Assembly (NCBI GenBank): GCA_026413225.1
Contig: CM048560.1
Span: 13,906,001-13,970,000, forward strand
Direction: 5' to 3'
Source of the DNA: Otis tarda
Taxonomy: Eukaryota; Chordata; Aves; Otidiformes; Otididae
Length of the DNA: 64,000 nt
The position numbers were made by a program, and so were the translations under genes. This document shows, piece after piece, positions 51,166-64,000 of this stretch (its first letter is position 1; every line of letters starts with the position of its first letter). Below the pieces are notes generated by a model. It was not told where the DNA came from. It saw only the letters and a program-made list of their open reading frames with translations, and searched no databases.

Positions 51166-52254
51166 TAGATATAACAGAAATGGTGGCAAGCCTTTAGAGG
51201 GATCCAGCAGTTGTTCTGTAGGATGAGAAGAGCTTTCTCCTTTCCCTTCTTCCAGTTGATTTCCCATCTCTTATGCAGGTTCCATGAAATGAAGCAGGAT
51301 ACATTACAACATTGGTTTTCAATCTGTGTTCTGTGGATATACATGGTTCCTTATCTATTCAATCTGTAGTTTATGAGTTCTTCCACTTGAGAATTTTGAG
51401 GGCCCAAATGTTTGGGTTTGTTTGTTTTGTTTTTTTTTTTTTTAAACAGGCTGAAAACAACTGCAGTTTAACATATAACAAAATATATGGTCCATTCCAA
51501 CGTTAGACTATTATTTGTGGAAGAGCTCCTAAGTCGTACCTTTAGGCACAGGTAAAGTAATGCCTTGAGTGTGTAAATGTGTTTGCATCAGGAGCATTAG
51601 ACGGGCTAACAGTAAAATGTTCTGCAAAGTGTAGATGAGGTTGAAATTGCAATCAGAAGAATATAAAAGCCCTAAGTATGAGATTTGGTGATAGAAGCAT
51701 GAGACTCCCACAGAGGCAGTGCCCCTGTGGGCTCCCTTCCTCCTATTTGTCTTTGTGACTCAGATTTTAAAGAGTACTGCTGGCTCTGTGCTCCTGTCCT
51801 TTTACTGTCCATAGGGCTAAAATCCAGACATTGCGGGTACACTGAGGAATTCTAAAGACGCTTTTTTTTTAAAAGAAAAAAAAATTAATCTTTAAGTCAA
51901 ATATGAAGGTGACAAGAAATACGCTCTTGATTTGAGTCTATGCAAATATGTAATAAGCATAAAAGTGCTATCTGGGAGCTCAGTGCTATTTGAGCCATTT
52001 CCCAGAGTGCCAGTTCTTGCTCAGTGGGCTGGTTGCTGTTTTAGACTTGTTATGACAGATGTAGCTTGGGAAATGTACGTCAGTCTAATCCTTTAGCTTC
52101 CAGTAGAAAAGATTTGTAGAACTGTGAGGCTAGTGTCTCATCTTTTCAAAATCTATGGAGTGATCAGTTCTGCATTATTTCTTTCTGGTAGATCTTAATA
52201 ATTCTGACGTCTCTAAAATACTGTTAACTACACTCAAGAATTCTTTTAATGAGT

Positions 52255-52296
52255 CCACACACTAATATGGATTACCCACACACTAATATGGATTAC
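52255..52296 (+). repeat. Perfect 21-bp tandem duplication
   Basis: CCACACACTAATATGGATTAC occurs at 52255-52275 and again, identical, at 52276-52296. Perfect identity suggests a recent slippage or end-joining duplication in PLPPR5 intron 1. Confidence 0.9.
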
Positions 52297-55200
52297 TAAA
52301 AATGTCAAAACTGTTTAAGCAATAATTGATGTAAAACTCAACGTATTGGACCTAAGATGTACATTGACTGTTCTGTAAAAGCCAGGAGGAGATAATGACA
52401 CACTTTCATTAAGACGTGTAAACAGTTTTATTATGCAAATCTTGTTTGTTTTTATTTCCAAGTAACAAGTGGGTGATTACAGTGCTTGTTCATAAAATAT
52501 ACACCGTTCTATGTGCCTAGATGAATTCCTAGCATATTAATATTTTCTCTGTAAACCAATTAAAGACTAATTTGTTTTAGTATAATCCTCCTAATATAAT
52601 AATTGAAAATATATCTGCCATTTAGACATGAAGTACTGTATTCTATTTTTTTTTTTAGTAGACTGGATGAATCTTTAAAATGGCACATCCCAAACAAAGA
52701 ATGGATATAAAAAATTCAGGCATTCTGCTTTCAACTTAACTTCTACCTTTCTGATTGAGGAAAGAATTTTGAAATCTAGCAAAAAAAAGACTGTAAAGTG
52801 AGAGATGCAACATTGTTGTTTATGTAGTGAATTTACCATACCCTGATGCTTTAAGAAAAACCAAGATAGTTTTGTGAATAATGAGAAAGAGAAGCTACCT
52901 TTTGAAGGATCAGCACAGATTTCATAAGTCTTTCTTCTTCAGTGTCTTTGCTGATCTCTTAATAGTTCCAGGTCTGAGCAGCTGAAGAGTAGTTCAAGGA
53001 CGTGCAGAGACCCGAAGGAGGTGCACCGCTTGTTTCCAGCACATAGATCTAGCTGATGTGACTGGGCATGCTTCTGCCTCACTCTTGCTTTTTGAACCTG
53101 CTAGTCCCTGTTTTCCTTCTGGCACCTATGATTCCGTGTGCTGTGGTATCAGGGACTGATCAGATTTTATCAGGCTGAGTTTTCAAAATGCTCTTGCCAG
53201 AGTAGCTTTTAGTTAACCTGTAGCTCACTGAAACTATTCTACTCTGATATAACTTACTGCTATACCTGAAGAAGGGTGCTGGATTGTAATCAGTTTCTGG
53301 GACATCAAAATATTCTGTTGTCTGTTTGTTATAACTTAAGGAAAAACACAGTTTAGATTTGAAGTTCTGAAAAATAAATATTTCTGGAATAATAAATAAA
53401 TATTTCTGAATTTGCTGTGCCAGGAATTTGTAAATTTACCTCATACCTGAGAACTCTAGATGCTTTACATTCCTGACGTTAGTCAGAAAAAAACCCACTA
53501 CCTTCACAAGTGTTTCTTCCATCTATTTTAGGCTGATTATTTTTCTACTTCATGACTGGTACCAAGTCACTTTAGCTTCTATAGACACTTTGATACTATT
53601 GGAAAAAACTAAAGCACAGAGGCAGAATTGAACAGACTTTTCTCCTGCTCTGTGAAGTAGAAGTGGCTTCTATGCATCCTGAATGAGACTAAGCTGTTTT
53701 GTCACTTCTGCCAGAAGGAAATCAAGGAAACCTGATACATAATGCAAGGATGCACAGTTGCCAGCAGCTGTGTGTTACAGGGCAAAAAATTCCAAGAATA
53801 GGTAGTGACGTGCTCAAGAGTTCATTTTTAAGTACATCCTCTAAAGCAAGAGGAATCACCCAGCAAAGTGTTCAGTCTGTCCTGGTGCTCTTTTTGGGAA
53901 TGTAAAGCTTGCTTTTTTTTTTTTTTCCCTAATGTGTACATTCTGGGGCCTTCAGAAAGCTACTTTTCAGCAGAAGATGTTGAGGCTAATGGACAATTTG
54001 TATCTGCTCTTCCTTTGAGAATGGATAATTACATTGCAACTTTACTTAAAAATAAAAAATAAATCACACTATTAAGGTCTGCAGTAACTTTCTGTACCAG
54101 ATGTCAGTTTTGGCCTGTTGAGCCACATAGCAGACAAATTCATGGTTTGATAGCGTGATGCTGTGTTTATCCCAGCATAAAACCACTAATCCAACAGAGC
54201 TGTAACTAGGAGAAACAATAAAAGATTCAGAACCATTGGGTGTTTTCTTAGGAATTCTGCTTTATCTGTCTGTCTTCCTCTTGTGCTGTGATGGCTTACA
54301 TGAACAGTGCCTGCAGAAGTTATGTTTGTACTTCCAATTGAATGTGTAGTTTCTGCTGTGCTTTCTATACATGCTATTTACAAACACTAACAATATGGAG
54401 ACCATATGCTTCATCCCTTGATGGGCTCTCTGGAAATAAAGTGGCAAGCAGATGTGAACAAGGCAGACAGGGTTCTGTTTGCAACAGCTGAATGCCTGCT
54501 TGTCCTATAAATTATGCACTTATGTTTAAGTGAGAAACTGCTAATCCAGCTGATCCTGCACAGTTAGATAATTTGTATGCATTGTTTGTAATCTAAAATA
54601 GTAGGCTTGAAGTAATAATGTTTCTCAACCAAATGATTCTTGCTCATTGTACCACATGCAGGAATGAGGAGATGAGTGTCCATATGATATGTAATAAATG
54701 ACAGTCAAAGTAGAACTGTAAGTAGCTTTAGCTGTGTTTTCAGCCTTCAAAGCAGTGTGATGTTTAAAAAGCTTTACAAGTCTTGCAGCGTTTCTCATTT
54801 ACATTGAAGGGAGTGATGGCCCAGCTTTCATCATAAATGGTTCCTATTTAGCTGAGATGTGGTACCTCAGAGATTGCAAATAAAAAGCCTAGTTGAGGTG
54901 CATATACTACATCTCCAAAACTCAGAAAACATGTGCATGTGACATGCTGTTTTAGTGAGGAATATCCATTGTGAACTAGTCCTTAATATTCATGCGTAGT
55001 ACAGTAAGCATGGTATTGGAGAGGGAGCAAGAAAGCAAAAGGTATAGCACTTGCTATCGCTGGTCAGCAACCTAGCTTTGGTAAGATCACTTCTATTGAC
55101 CTGCAGGTGGGAAGATACTTGTTTTAATGTAAAACACTAAGAAATCTACAGTAGAAAAATTACTGTATGTATTAAGGGTTTTTAAATCTACTGTTAATCC

Positions 55201-56940
55201 AATAAATTGCTCAGTACTGCTTCAAAATTGAATCTCAATTCTGGATGCTGCTTCCTGGGGTATGAGGCACGATTAAAAAAAAAAGCCTCTGGTTATACTG
55301 GGTGAAAACTCGGTAGGCTGTGGATTCCACTTCTGCTTACCATTCTGGAAAACATACATTGTTACCTGTAGTTTTGCATGTATTGTATAAATGTATCATA
55401 ATTATCCATTGTATAATTATTATACATTATATATTTATGTGAAAATTTCATTAACCTTATGTACTTATTAATGTACAACCAATTATAAATGCAACCTAGC
55501 TATGTTTTAAAGGACTTTCTTCTTTACAAGTGGGATTTTTCCTTCTCCGCAGATATTACTTCTTCCCTCTCACCCATATAGGGTTAAGGAGTATGTATGA
55601 AGGCATTAATTTCTAAACTAGAGTTTTTTATTTTCTAAATAACAGGAAAAAGAAAAAGCTATCAAGAACAGAAGTCAGCCCAGCAGTATCCTGCTGTTCT
55701 ATTTTTTTTTCTTTCCCTACAAAACAGTTTGAAACCTGTTGTTTTAGGCTGGTAGGTTCATGCTGTCTCTAAAAGGGATCAGTCATAGTTGTTGGTTTTT
55801 TTTGTCATTCAAACTCTGAATAATATTATGAGGACTTCCTTCAGTCAATTTGTAGTTTGCCTTTTTGTAAATCAAGTATTAAGTATTACAATCAGTAAGG
55901 TGGAACTCAACTTCCTAGTATAGTTATTTTAGGTAGTAATAGGGATTTCTGTGACCTGTCCATAGCAATTTAGGGCTCAGACATGACTGAATTAATTCTG
56001 CTTAAAGATTTGTTAGTCACGGGTCAGCTGAGCTGCAGTAACCAACCATGTGCAACTTGCAGCCTCTGGGGAGCATGAGGTGAAGTGTTTGAGCTTGACC
56101 TGCTTTAGTTAAGACTTAGGCCAATACATGGTACCTTTTTGGATTTTACAGAGTGGGTGCACAGACTATCTGTAACATGGCTCTGCTGACAAGTGGGGAC
56201 TCAAACGGTCAAAATACTCTTGGCTGATATCTGAACTCTGACCTCCCAATTTGCAGAAGTGCACGGCTCTGTGCATAAGTTCATCTCTGTGCAGAATGTG
56301 TGGACATAACCGAGTTTCGGTGCATACTTAGTAGTTTCATCATACTTACACGGATTGAGCTTGGTGTCCAGAGCCTCTCCACTGCTCAGTCTCTGCCTCT
56401 CCTGTTCCTGTGAGGGGTGACCTGTTGGGGTGTATCTGGGCTCTGCCGTGCGGCCAGGCTTGAAGCTGCTGCCATTGTGCGTTCAAACTGCACAGAGATG
56501 AGTCTGAGCGTCCGAGAGGCCTGAGGGAGGAATCGGGAGCTTGTCCTGCATTGTACTGTAGGCCACAAGCATGCTCATGTGAATGGTGGTGAGGACGGTC
56601 TGGTTGTTACGATGGTCCTCTTTGCCAAATTCTCATGCTTGATTGAAGTCAATCCTTCAGTCAGGGAGGCTTTTTCCAGGGCATTGACCAAAGACAGATG
56701 AGATCTGTAGGCAGAGTGACCTTGGGGTATGTAAGTAGTTTGCTGACATCTACAGCTGGCAGAATGAATGTGTGGAGCTGGGTTGTGAGCTCTGTCAGGC
56801 TTTCCCTTGATAAAGAGATGTGGCCATCCAAGCAAGATGCACATTTAGCCATTACTGCCCAGCTGTCAAATGGTAATTGTGAAACTAGGCTTCTCTTTAA
56901 AGCCCTAGGAGATTTGTGCATAAAAAGACTTATACAAGAG

Positions 56941-57007
56941 CTAATTGTTAATTAATAATTGTACTAATTGTTAGTTATTGCTAATTGTACTAATTGTTAA
57001 TTAATTA
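56941..57007 (+). repeat. TAATTG-rich short repeat cluster
   Basis: An 18-base unit, TAATTGTACTAATTGTTA, occurs at 56956-56973 and 56982-56999 (period 26). A related TAATTGTTAATTAAT word occurs at both ends. Five TAATTG cores fall within 66 bases. TAATTG/TAATTA is the core recognised by many homeodomain proteins, but AT-rich slippage alone can create it. Confidence 0.7.
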
Positions 57008-57824
57008 TCTTGATATTGGTGGGATTTAGTCATGTGCTTCAGTACTACTTGAAATATCAAGGCTTTCCTGAGATGGAATAGTGTATGCGAGTGAGCGTGG
57101 TGCTGACAAGAGTCTTTTTAAGGAACTGCATTCATTTTAAGAGTCAGTATTGCAGTTTTAGTCAGTATTTATTTTGTTTATGAATTGATTGTGATTTGTT
57201 GTGTGATTAGAAGTAGAAGGAAATCATAAAGCAGAGACTGTTTCTTTTAAAAACTCAATATATTTACGTAGGTGAGTGTGTGTGCACCACATGCTACCAG
57301 AAAATTGTCATGTTTAAATGGTTGATTTGTATCCCAGTTTAGTTCATGTGTGTTTTTAACCTTGAATGCCAATGGCAAAAAGTAATGCCTGAATTAGTTC
57401 ACCACACCAGAATACCTGAAAAGGTTATCATGTCACCAAATGTATGAAAGCACCTTTTAACACTTGCATACTTTGAACTTCTCTTTCTAGTCAGAACTTA
57501 AGTTGCTCAAATAATGAGAGATTACATCCAAAACTGATTGAAAACATAATATATGTACTTATATTTACATAACAATTATATATTTTACCTAATACTGATT
57601 TGTTGTCCTCACAGAGAAGACCAAATGCTGGCTCTTACAAAGTCTGCCTTGAAGACAGCCAGTGTCAAAGCTTCATAAGCTGTAAAATTTTTTAATAGAT
57701 TCATTCATGCTTAAAACACTTTCCTCACTACTTGAGCTTTTTTGAAGATATTTGATAAAGCTGTCAACATGTTTAATGTTATTTTACAGTTCTATGCAAA
57801 GGAGGTGATCCTGGTTAAGTAAAC

Positions 57825-57895
57825 CATTATGCCCTATTTTATAAGTGGAAGAAGGTACAGGCACATATTGAAGAAGAGTAGCTGGGCTTACTTTG
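57825..57895 (-). mobile_element. Possible MIR SINE relic, antisense
   Basis: The plus strand reads ATTATGCCCTATTTTATAAG, then GGAAGAAGGTACAGGCACAT, comparable to the reverse MIR core ATTATCCCCATTTTACAGATGAGGAAACTGAGGCACA. It is short and diverged. Confidence 0.35.
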
Positions 57896-60800
57896 GCCTA
57901 TAGACTTCACAATTAGTTTTCAGAATACCATTGCATGCCTAAAAGAGCTGTTTTTATGCTCTGCTGTCTTCACAGCAAAGTATACAATCTCCCCTCTGTC
58001 TTGTAGGCATTTCCTGTACTAGGAATTTTTTTGCTAAAATTTCCCACTCTTGCTGCTCCTGTTTCAGCTCATTGGCTGCTGTGCTAATGAGGGCACTTGG
58101 GACTTCCTCTTAATTCAAGCACTGCATTGTGTAAACTCCTAAACAGGGTCAGGCAACATAGTGTTGCCAGCTGCACATCTGCAGCCATCTGGATTTGTGG
58201 CAGGAGCAGTAAAATAGACATTGTGTAGCAGAGTTGAAAGAGTGACAAGAGTGGTGCAAATCGTATTTGCAGAAAACTGTAAAGTAAATGCCCCATATTT
58301 GATCTACAGGATATACTGAATCATTATTGAAATGATCTTTGTGCATGTATATGTATCAAAGAGAAATGGGATATGCTAGTGCTACGCAATGTTCTGTGAA
58401 AAAGCTTGCTGGCTAATTCACTGCCACTGCATTGTTAAGAAAAGAGGTAAGTAATTATTAAAACTTCTGATGCTCATAAACTGTTCTCTGTTCCCACTTC
58501 TATGCCTTCATTAAAATTCTATTTCTAATAAACATCACTTCACTATATTAATTTATTATAATAACATTCTTAAGGGGAAATAATTGCATACTGTGAAATT
58601 ACAGCTTTCAAGTATGAGGAAAGAGATGAGGTGATCGGTCGCATGCTGTTTTGTGTCTGGGCTTACTAGTTGTTTGAGAGTGTCTGGAAGAGGGACTTCT
58701 GATGTCTTTTTCTTTCTGATCCTCTCTGACTGACCAGAATCTCTAGTGACCATGCTGGGAATAACATCATGGGTCTGCCTGAAGGCAGTGAAGCTTCAGA
58801 AGTTAACTTTGGTAGAGGCACGGTTTCGCTTTGGTTCCTTCACTGAAGTGTCAATACAAGTTGCGATCTCTACTTTTATTTGAAAACTTTTATTTCATCA
58901 TTTGTTTTGGGGCTTTCACAGCCACTAGAAACGTGGATTAACACTGTCAGGGTTTGTTACTGGTAGTTTTACTGCTGGTTTTATACTGAATGTACATATT
59001 ATGCACAAGTAACCTCGATAGGAGACAGCTCAGAATAAAGTCATAATTCTAGATCAGATGCTTCCTATGCAATGGCTTTTAAAGTGGTTTTAACTCAGTT
59101 TTAATTACACTTGGATCCTTTGCAGTAATTGGTCACAATGTGAAGACTATACAGTATTACATAAGAAGAATGACTTTGAGAAGAATGCTCAGTATTACAG
59201 TTTTGGACTTTTCCTTCTGATTTATCTGACCTGTTAAACTTCTTTCCCAAATATTTAGTACTACTTCCCTGTAAAATTGGCTTGGCTTCCTAGTTTTGTT
59301 TTCTTATCTCCTTGGGATGACATTCATAGCTAAGATCCATTTCCCACCTTTGACTGAAGTGTTGCTCTTAATCTAGAATGCCACAGGTTTTCACTACTAA
59401 TTCAGCTGCTGTTGAATTTAGTGGAGATGTTATCTTTGATTTAAACTGGAAAAAGATAATGATCTTAATGTATTTAGGGGATTGGCAATTATGCTGTAGC
59501 CTAAGGTAATTGTAAAGGAAGAGATGCTTATACAGAGGCCATTATAATAGGAATGGAGCTACTTCTGTGCTTTCAAAGAAAGCTATTATATTGTGAAGAT
59601 AACTTTTACTTTAAAAAGTGTAGAATTGTTTTATTGAGCTGTCTATTTAAATTTGTCATTACGAATCAACTAATTGACAGTAAGAAATTTAAGTAGAAAA
59701 CAATTCAGGTGCATATTTTGTAGATGCACGTGTTTTGCTACAAAAATCCAGGAAATATTTTTTTTTGAATCGTACAGGTATTAATCATATATGCAATCTG
59801 TTTTTCTCGTAGATATATTAAAACACAGGGTGCTTATACTGGTACAGTGTTTGGCCATTCAGTTTCAGTGCCAGTTGTTTGAGGACTATGGAATTTCAGT
59901 GAAAGTGAACAGATCTTGGGAATACTGTGCAAAATGTGGCTGGCCTTGAGTAGAAGTGAGATAGAAGTAAAACAATGAAAAGCAGGAAATTCAGATATTC
60001 TCCTTACTCTGAGCCTCTGAGAACAGTTGGCTCCAGTCATATACTGACTGTAAAACCACTACTTTGTGACCAGAATCTTTAAGAGATGCCTTTTATGTGA
60101 TCAGTTTTTATTCAAACAGGGATGAAAGACTGTTTATGTTGAATTTTGCAATTGAATGTTCATCCTGGGTAGAAAAGTGCAGTTGTGTAGATCACCTAGG
60201 GTTTAAAGCACAAAGTAACATCGCTGTTGGAAATAAGCATTGCTATGGGTATCGTAAGCATTGGTATTGTGCTCATCAAGCAATAATGTTTTCAACATGC
60301 ACAGAAGGGTTAAGAAACCAATTTCCCTCAACAGACAAAAAGGACACAGTTTCCTTGGACAGGCGAGAAACAAAGGGGTTTGCCAACACCAGGCAATAAG
60401 GAACCACAGTCTTTCACATGTATCACTTGAAGTCCAGTAGAAGACTTCCTTGATAGAGCTGAGTGCAGAGCTGAACATTCTGTGTGGAATTCATCTTCTA
60501 ATAGGGAAGATAGATGGTAGGGCTTTCAGCAGTTTGGTTTTCCTTTGCAAATATTATGGTATTTTAAAGGTTGAAGCTAAGCACCTGAAAAAATAAATTT
60601 TTTGATGCAAAGTTCTTTTTCAAAATCCCTAGTGAAATAATTGTAGCAACAACCTTTTTCAAGTACCACTCAAGAGATCCGGAGACATAAATTGGTTGAT
60701 CTCTGGTCATATTACAACCCATGTTCCTAATGAGAGGTGTTTGTAGAGTGAAGTGTGGAGCTTGGAAACTTTGGATAGCAGCATCCTTGTCTTTGCAAAA

Positions 60801-60959
60801 AGAAGATGAGAACAACTTAAAACCTGTATGAATTCCTTGTTATAAGAACCTTGTCTGGAATATTTCTGCCTGAAGTAACTTTACCTTTTGAAATGTGAAT
60901 TGTTGCTTTTAGAAGGCAGTTTTGAGCTAATTGTTTTCCCTTCTCCTCACCATTTTCAG

Positions 60960-60985
60960 ATCTAAAAAACCTATGTTTTTTAGAT
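60960..60985. repeat. Perfect 11-base inverted repeat
   Basis: ATCTAAAAAAC (60960-60970) and GTTTTTTAGAT (60975-60985) flank CTAT. No function is assigned; it is in PLPPR5 intron 1. Confidence 0.65.
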
Positions 60986-63900
60986 GTTGAGGATTTTCTC
61001 TAGAAAATTTTTTTTTCTAGTTTTTGGGTGTTATTTTTTAAAATTAGAAAAGCTTGATACATGGGCAAAAGAGTTCTCACTGAAGCCTGTTATCTACTAC
61101 CTCTTGGAATGTGTTCACTGAGAATACTTGCCTCGGTATTGTGAAACTGTGCCAGCAGTTAGATAGTTTTGGAGCCAGGCACCAGGCACTTATTTGGCCC
61201 CCAGACTGCCACGTTAGCATTACTGAACTTGTTTTGTTAGTGTCCTGGCCATTGCTAATTCCCCTGGAGAACTGCAGTGCAGAGCAGCTGCATACTCTTC
61301 ATCTCGCAGCAATATAAAAGGTTTAGTGGAAATGAGTAGGGGATGTAATGCCAAGTGCAGTGGGTAAAGCAGGCTGAATGTGGAGCGAATATTCCCATAA
61401 AAGCAGAGCCCAGCAGGGCCAGCGCACCCTGTGAGGCTGCTTGCTTGCCCCTCTGCTTCTGTTGCAGAGCATCTAATGCAGGACCTGCTGCCATGTGCCA
61501 AGACTCGCGCTCTGGCCCTCTGTGGTGATGGCACAAGGCCTTTCTTTTAGTTGCACTCTGAGTAGTGGGGTCGTGGTGACTGTTTCTCAAAACGATCTTT
61601 TACATAAGCAAACTTGACTCCGACGCGTGATTCCAGCCCTGGAGACAGTGTGCTGCTGTGCTGGATAACACAGGCATGCTCTAGAGGAGATGCCATTTGC
61701 ATACACAATCAATTGCTCCGTTAGGAAAAAAAAAAGAAAAAGATGGGGAGTTAAAAAAAAGGAAGCTTTTAGAGACGCCGTGCTTAAAAATATATCGGTT
61801 TTTTTTCTGTCACATGGTAAAGTAATGAATGAAGGTAATTCAGTGAATGCTGAAGTTTCCATGTCTCTGTGATTATGTGCTCATGGAGTTCACTTGAAGC
61901 TCCCTGGTTATAAGTGCTTGGCTATTATGTGCCTCTTGCTTTCAAATAGCAATAAAGTCTTTGCAAAGTGAGCAGCCTTTGCTGTTGTTACGTACTGACT
62001 ATGGGTACAATGTGTTACAAAGAGTATTTGTCCCTTTCAGAAGGAACATTAGTGTTTAGTAACATATAGCCATACTCTGCACTACAGAGAAATAAGTAAA
62101 GCAGATAATATTTTACTATCATGTATATAATCTTGTACTGCTGTTTTTCTTTTGTAAATGGCCATGACCAAATATATACCAAGAAGTCTAGTAAAATTTT
62201 GATATTTTTCTCAAAAAATGGAGAGTACGTATTTTTAAAATAGAATCTACTGGAAAAAAAAGGCCAAGCATTTTTTCCCACATCTTTCTCTAGAAAAGCA
62301 ATTTTCTTGTCACACGTTTTCTCCAGACCTTCAGAAGCTGCTATGCAGTATGGTCCTATATCTATTTCCCTGCTGAATGCAAAGGGGGATATTTTGTATT
62401 TAATCAATAGCAGATAGATTTATCTAGGATTTATTTCTTCATTTTCCTGAAACTACTGGTCATTTTTTACTTTAGAAAATTTACTTCTGTGAAAATCAAC
62501 CAGGGCATTTGCTGTCAGTTTAAGCAAGCAGGAAGCAATGAGAACAAGAAAAACATGAATAAAATGGCCTCAAGGGAAAGCTCTGCATAATAAACTTGAA
62601 ATTGCTACTGCTGGAAATACTGTTGCTGCTTTTCCTGCCAGGGCTGTCACCTCACACAGCAATTTTAGCTTAAAGCTGAGAGTGGAGCTTATCTATAGCA
62701 TCACTAAAGACCAAGATTTGTGCCGCTAGATTTCCAAACTCTAGAGACCACTATGCTCTGTGATATGTTGATGGCATTTTCAAAGGGGAAATAGGCCAGA
62801 AATAGCTCATGGTCTTGCTAAAAGTTAAGAAGAAAAGATAAAAGAACAGGAACAACAAAGTCTGTGGAATCCATGTTTTTGAAAGAAATCTACCCCAGGC
62901 TTTTTAAGTGGGAACTCGTAAGTGAAATGAATGGGGAGGCCATGCAACTTAAATGATTACAATTTACCTAGAGATACAGAGATTATCTCCAAGATTTTTA
63001 ACTCCAGTTCCCAGATTCTCTTCCTACCTAATGAGGAAGTTCATTGTAGAGAGAAGAGCAGAGCTGTGGACTGCCTGAGATGCTCATTTCCCCAAAAAGA
63101 CAATCCCTTGCCATCTTATTTCTTGAAGATGGTCTCACAGAAGCCTTGGTTAGGGTTCAAGTCATGCCTAAATGAGAGAAATACAATGAATGAAATGTCG
63201 TGAGAAGAGAAATTACAGTGCACAGTATTGTCAGCTGCTCTTAAATTGAGAAGTTCAGAACATGGATTAATATTTAGTGGTCTTTTTAATGCAATAACTG
63301 CTTTTCAGTGTTACTCATCTGTCTGAGCAGTTGCTGTAGCTACGGCATAACCCAGAGAATCAGCGGAGAGGGAATCGTGTATTCTACCACATTCCCTGGC
63401 CCATATGAAATATTTCATGAACTTGTGCATATCCTGAAGTAGATGTTAGCTGGCAAGATCTATGAATATGTACGCAGAAATTTCTTTCCTAATCCCAAAC
63501 AGATACCATCAGTCTTAAATTTCAGGATTTATCTTGTTTAAATATATTATCTTGTCATCCAAATGAATTATTATTTCTTACTTGAATCCTGGGGTTTTAC
63601 AGGAAGTTACATATATATATGAGGAGATAGTCCATAAAATAAACCTCATTAGTACTCCAGAAGTGCAGATTTAAGGTCATTTATTTATATAGATGCTGGC
63701 TGTTGTAAACCATGTGTGACACTAGGGGAAGTTTGTTTACAGAGTCAGTTTACTGGAAAATCAACAAGGTCAGAGCTGCTCTAGGTCTAATATTTGGAAT
63801 GAGTCAGGTCTGACATTTCAAGTTGAAAGAGAGCTCAGAATTTAGAACCAAGTTAAGAATATACTGGATGTATGATTTTGGGAAGGACAAATTGGATTTC

Positions 63901-64000
63901 TAAATTGTCACACAGTGCTAAAACTAGAAACAGCTTGCTTGGATTCAGAAAAATGACTAATACAGAAAAAAACCTGTACTTATTTGGGAGGAAGCAATCA

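Larger units (their letters stand above)
47748..64000 (+). other. PLPPR5: PLPPR5 intron 1, 5' part
   Basis: The sequence after the donor returns quickly to AT-rich, CpG-poor DNA and stays so to the window end. I saw no stretch encoding the expected next PLPPR5 residues, so exon 2 is probably beyond 64000. A short exon could be missed by eye. The open frames here (up to 130 codons, 62407-62015 on the minus strand) show no recognisable domain. The intron holds CR1 fragments near 50.8 and 51.0-51.2 kb, a 21-bp tandem duplication near 52.26 kb, a TAATTG cluster near 56.95 kb and a probable MIR relic near 57.8 kb. Confidence 0.8.

Noticed and set aside
62015..62407. 130-codon minus-strand frame in intron 1
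   Set aside because: No recognisable domain and a composition expected from AT-rich DNA.

Overview
The window reads as nuclear DNA of a bird. It is AT-rich and CpG-poor, almost all non-coding, with copies of the avian CR1 LINE family and two avian endogenous-retrovirus LTRs. There is one strong CpG island, and the only recognisable vertebrate coding exon sits in it. I recognise this LTR type mainly from Neoaves (songbirds and relatives), so a neoavian is more likely than a fowl; that is recall, not a search. There are no bacterial-style operons, RNA genes or CRISPR arrays.

The single well-supported gene is PLPPR5 (phospholipid phosphatase-related protein 5, PRG-5/LPPR5), plus strand. Its first coding exon is 47517-47747: 77 codons holding the first membrane segment, the first extracellular loop and the start of the second membrane segment. 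It ends at a clean GTAAGC donor. The exon lies in a CpG island (about 46926-47960) with GGGGC and GGGCC repeats, an 11-G run, one upstream out-of-frame ATG and an intronic G-quadruplex motif. From 47748 to the window end is the start of intron 1; I did not find exon 2.

Layout: 1-46925 is upstream intergenic DNA. By human synteny it would lead toward the divergent neighbour PLPPR4; that is an inference. It holds a pyrimidine-rich tract (2750-3170) leading into a small isolated CpG-dense patch (about 3120-3545), a likely MIR relic (about 4425-4530), two GC-rich patches (about 11840-12310 and 12655-12830), and a pyrimidine-rich kilobase (19270-20240). Next come a complete solo LTR with a 5-bp target duplication (26058-27194), a purine-rich tract (30270-30590), a likely MIR relic (about 32010-32120), a perfect 18-bp hairpin (38780-38819), a CR1 fragment abutting a second related LTR (38953 to about 40160), a CR1 3' end with a surviving reading frame (44310-44770), and an older CR1 (45450-45755). 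Intron 1 (47748-64000) holds two CR1 tails, a 21-bp tandem duplication, a TAATTG-rich repeat cluster and a probable MIR relic.

Nearly all other open frames are what chance gives in AT-rich DNA, in strand-biased tracts, inside the LTRs or in the GC-rich island. I found no convincing new multi-gene system. The points most worth checking are the isolated CpG patch 44 kb upstream, the G-rich architecture around the PLPPR5 start and donor, the two GC-rich patches near 12 kb, and the hairpin at 38.8 kb.
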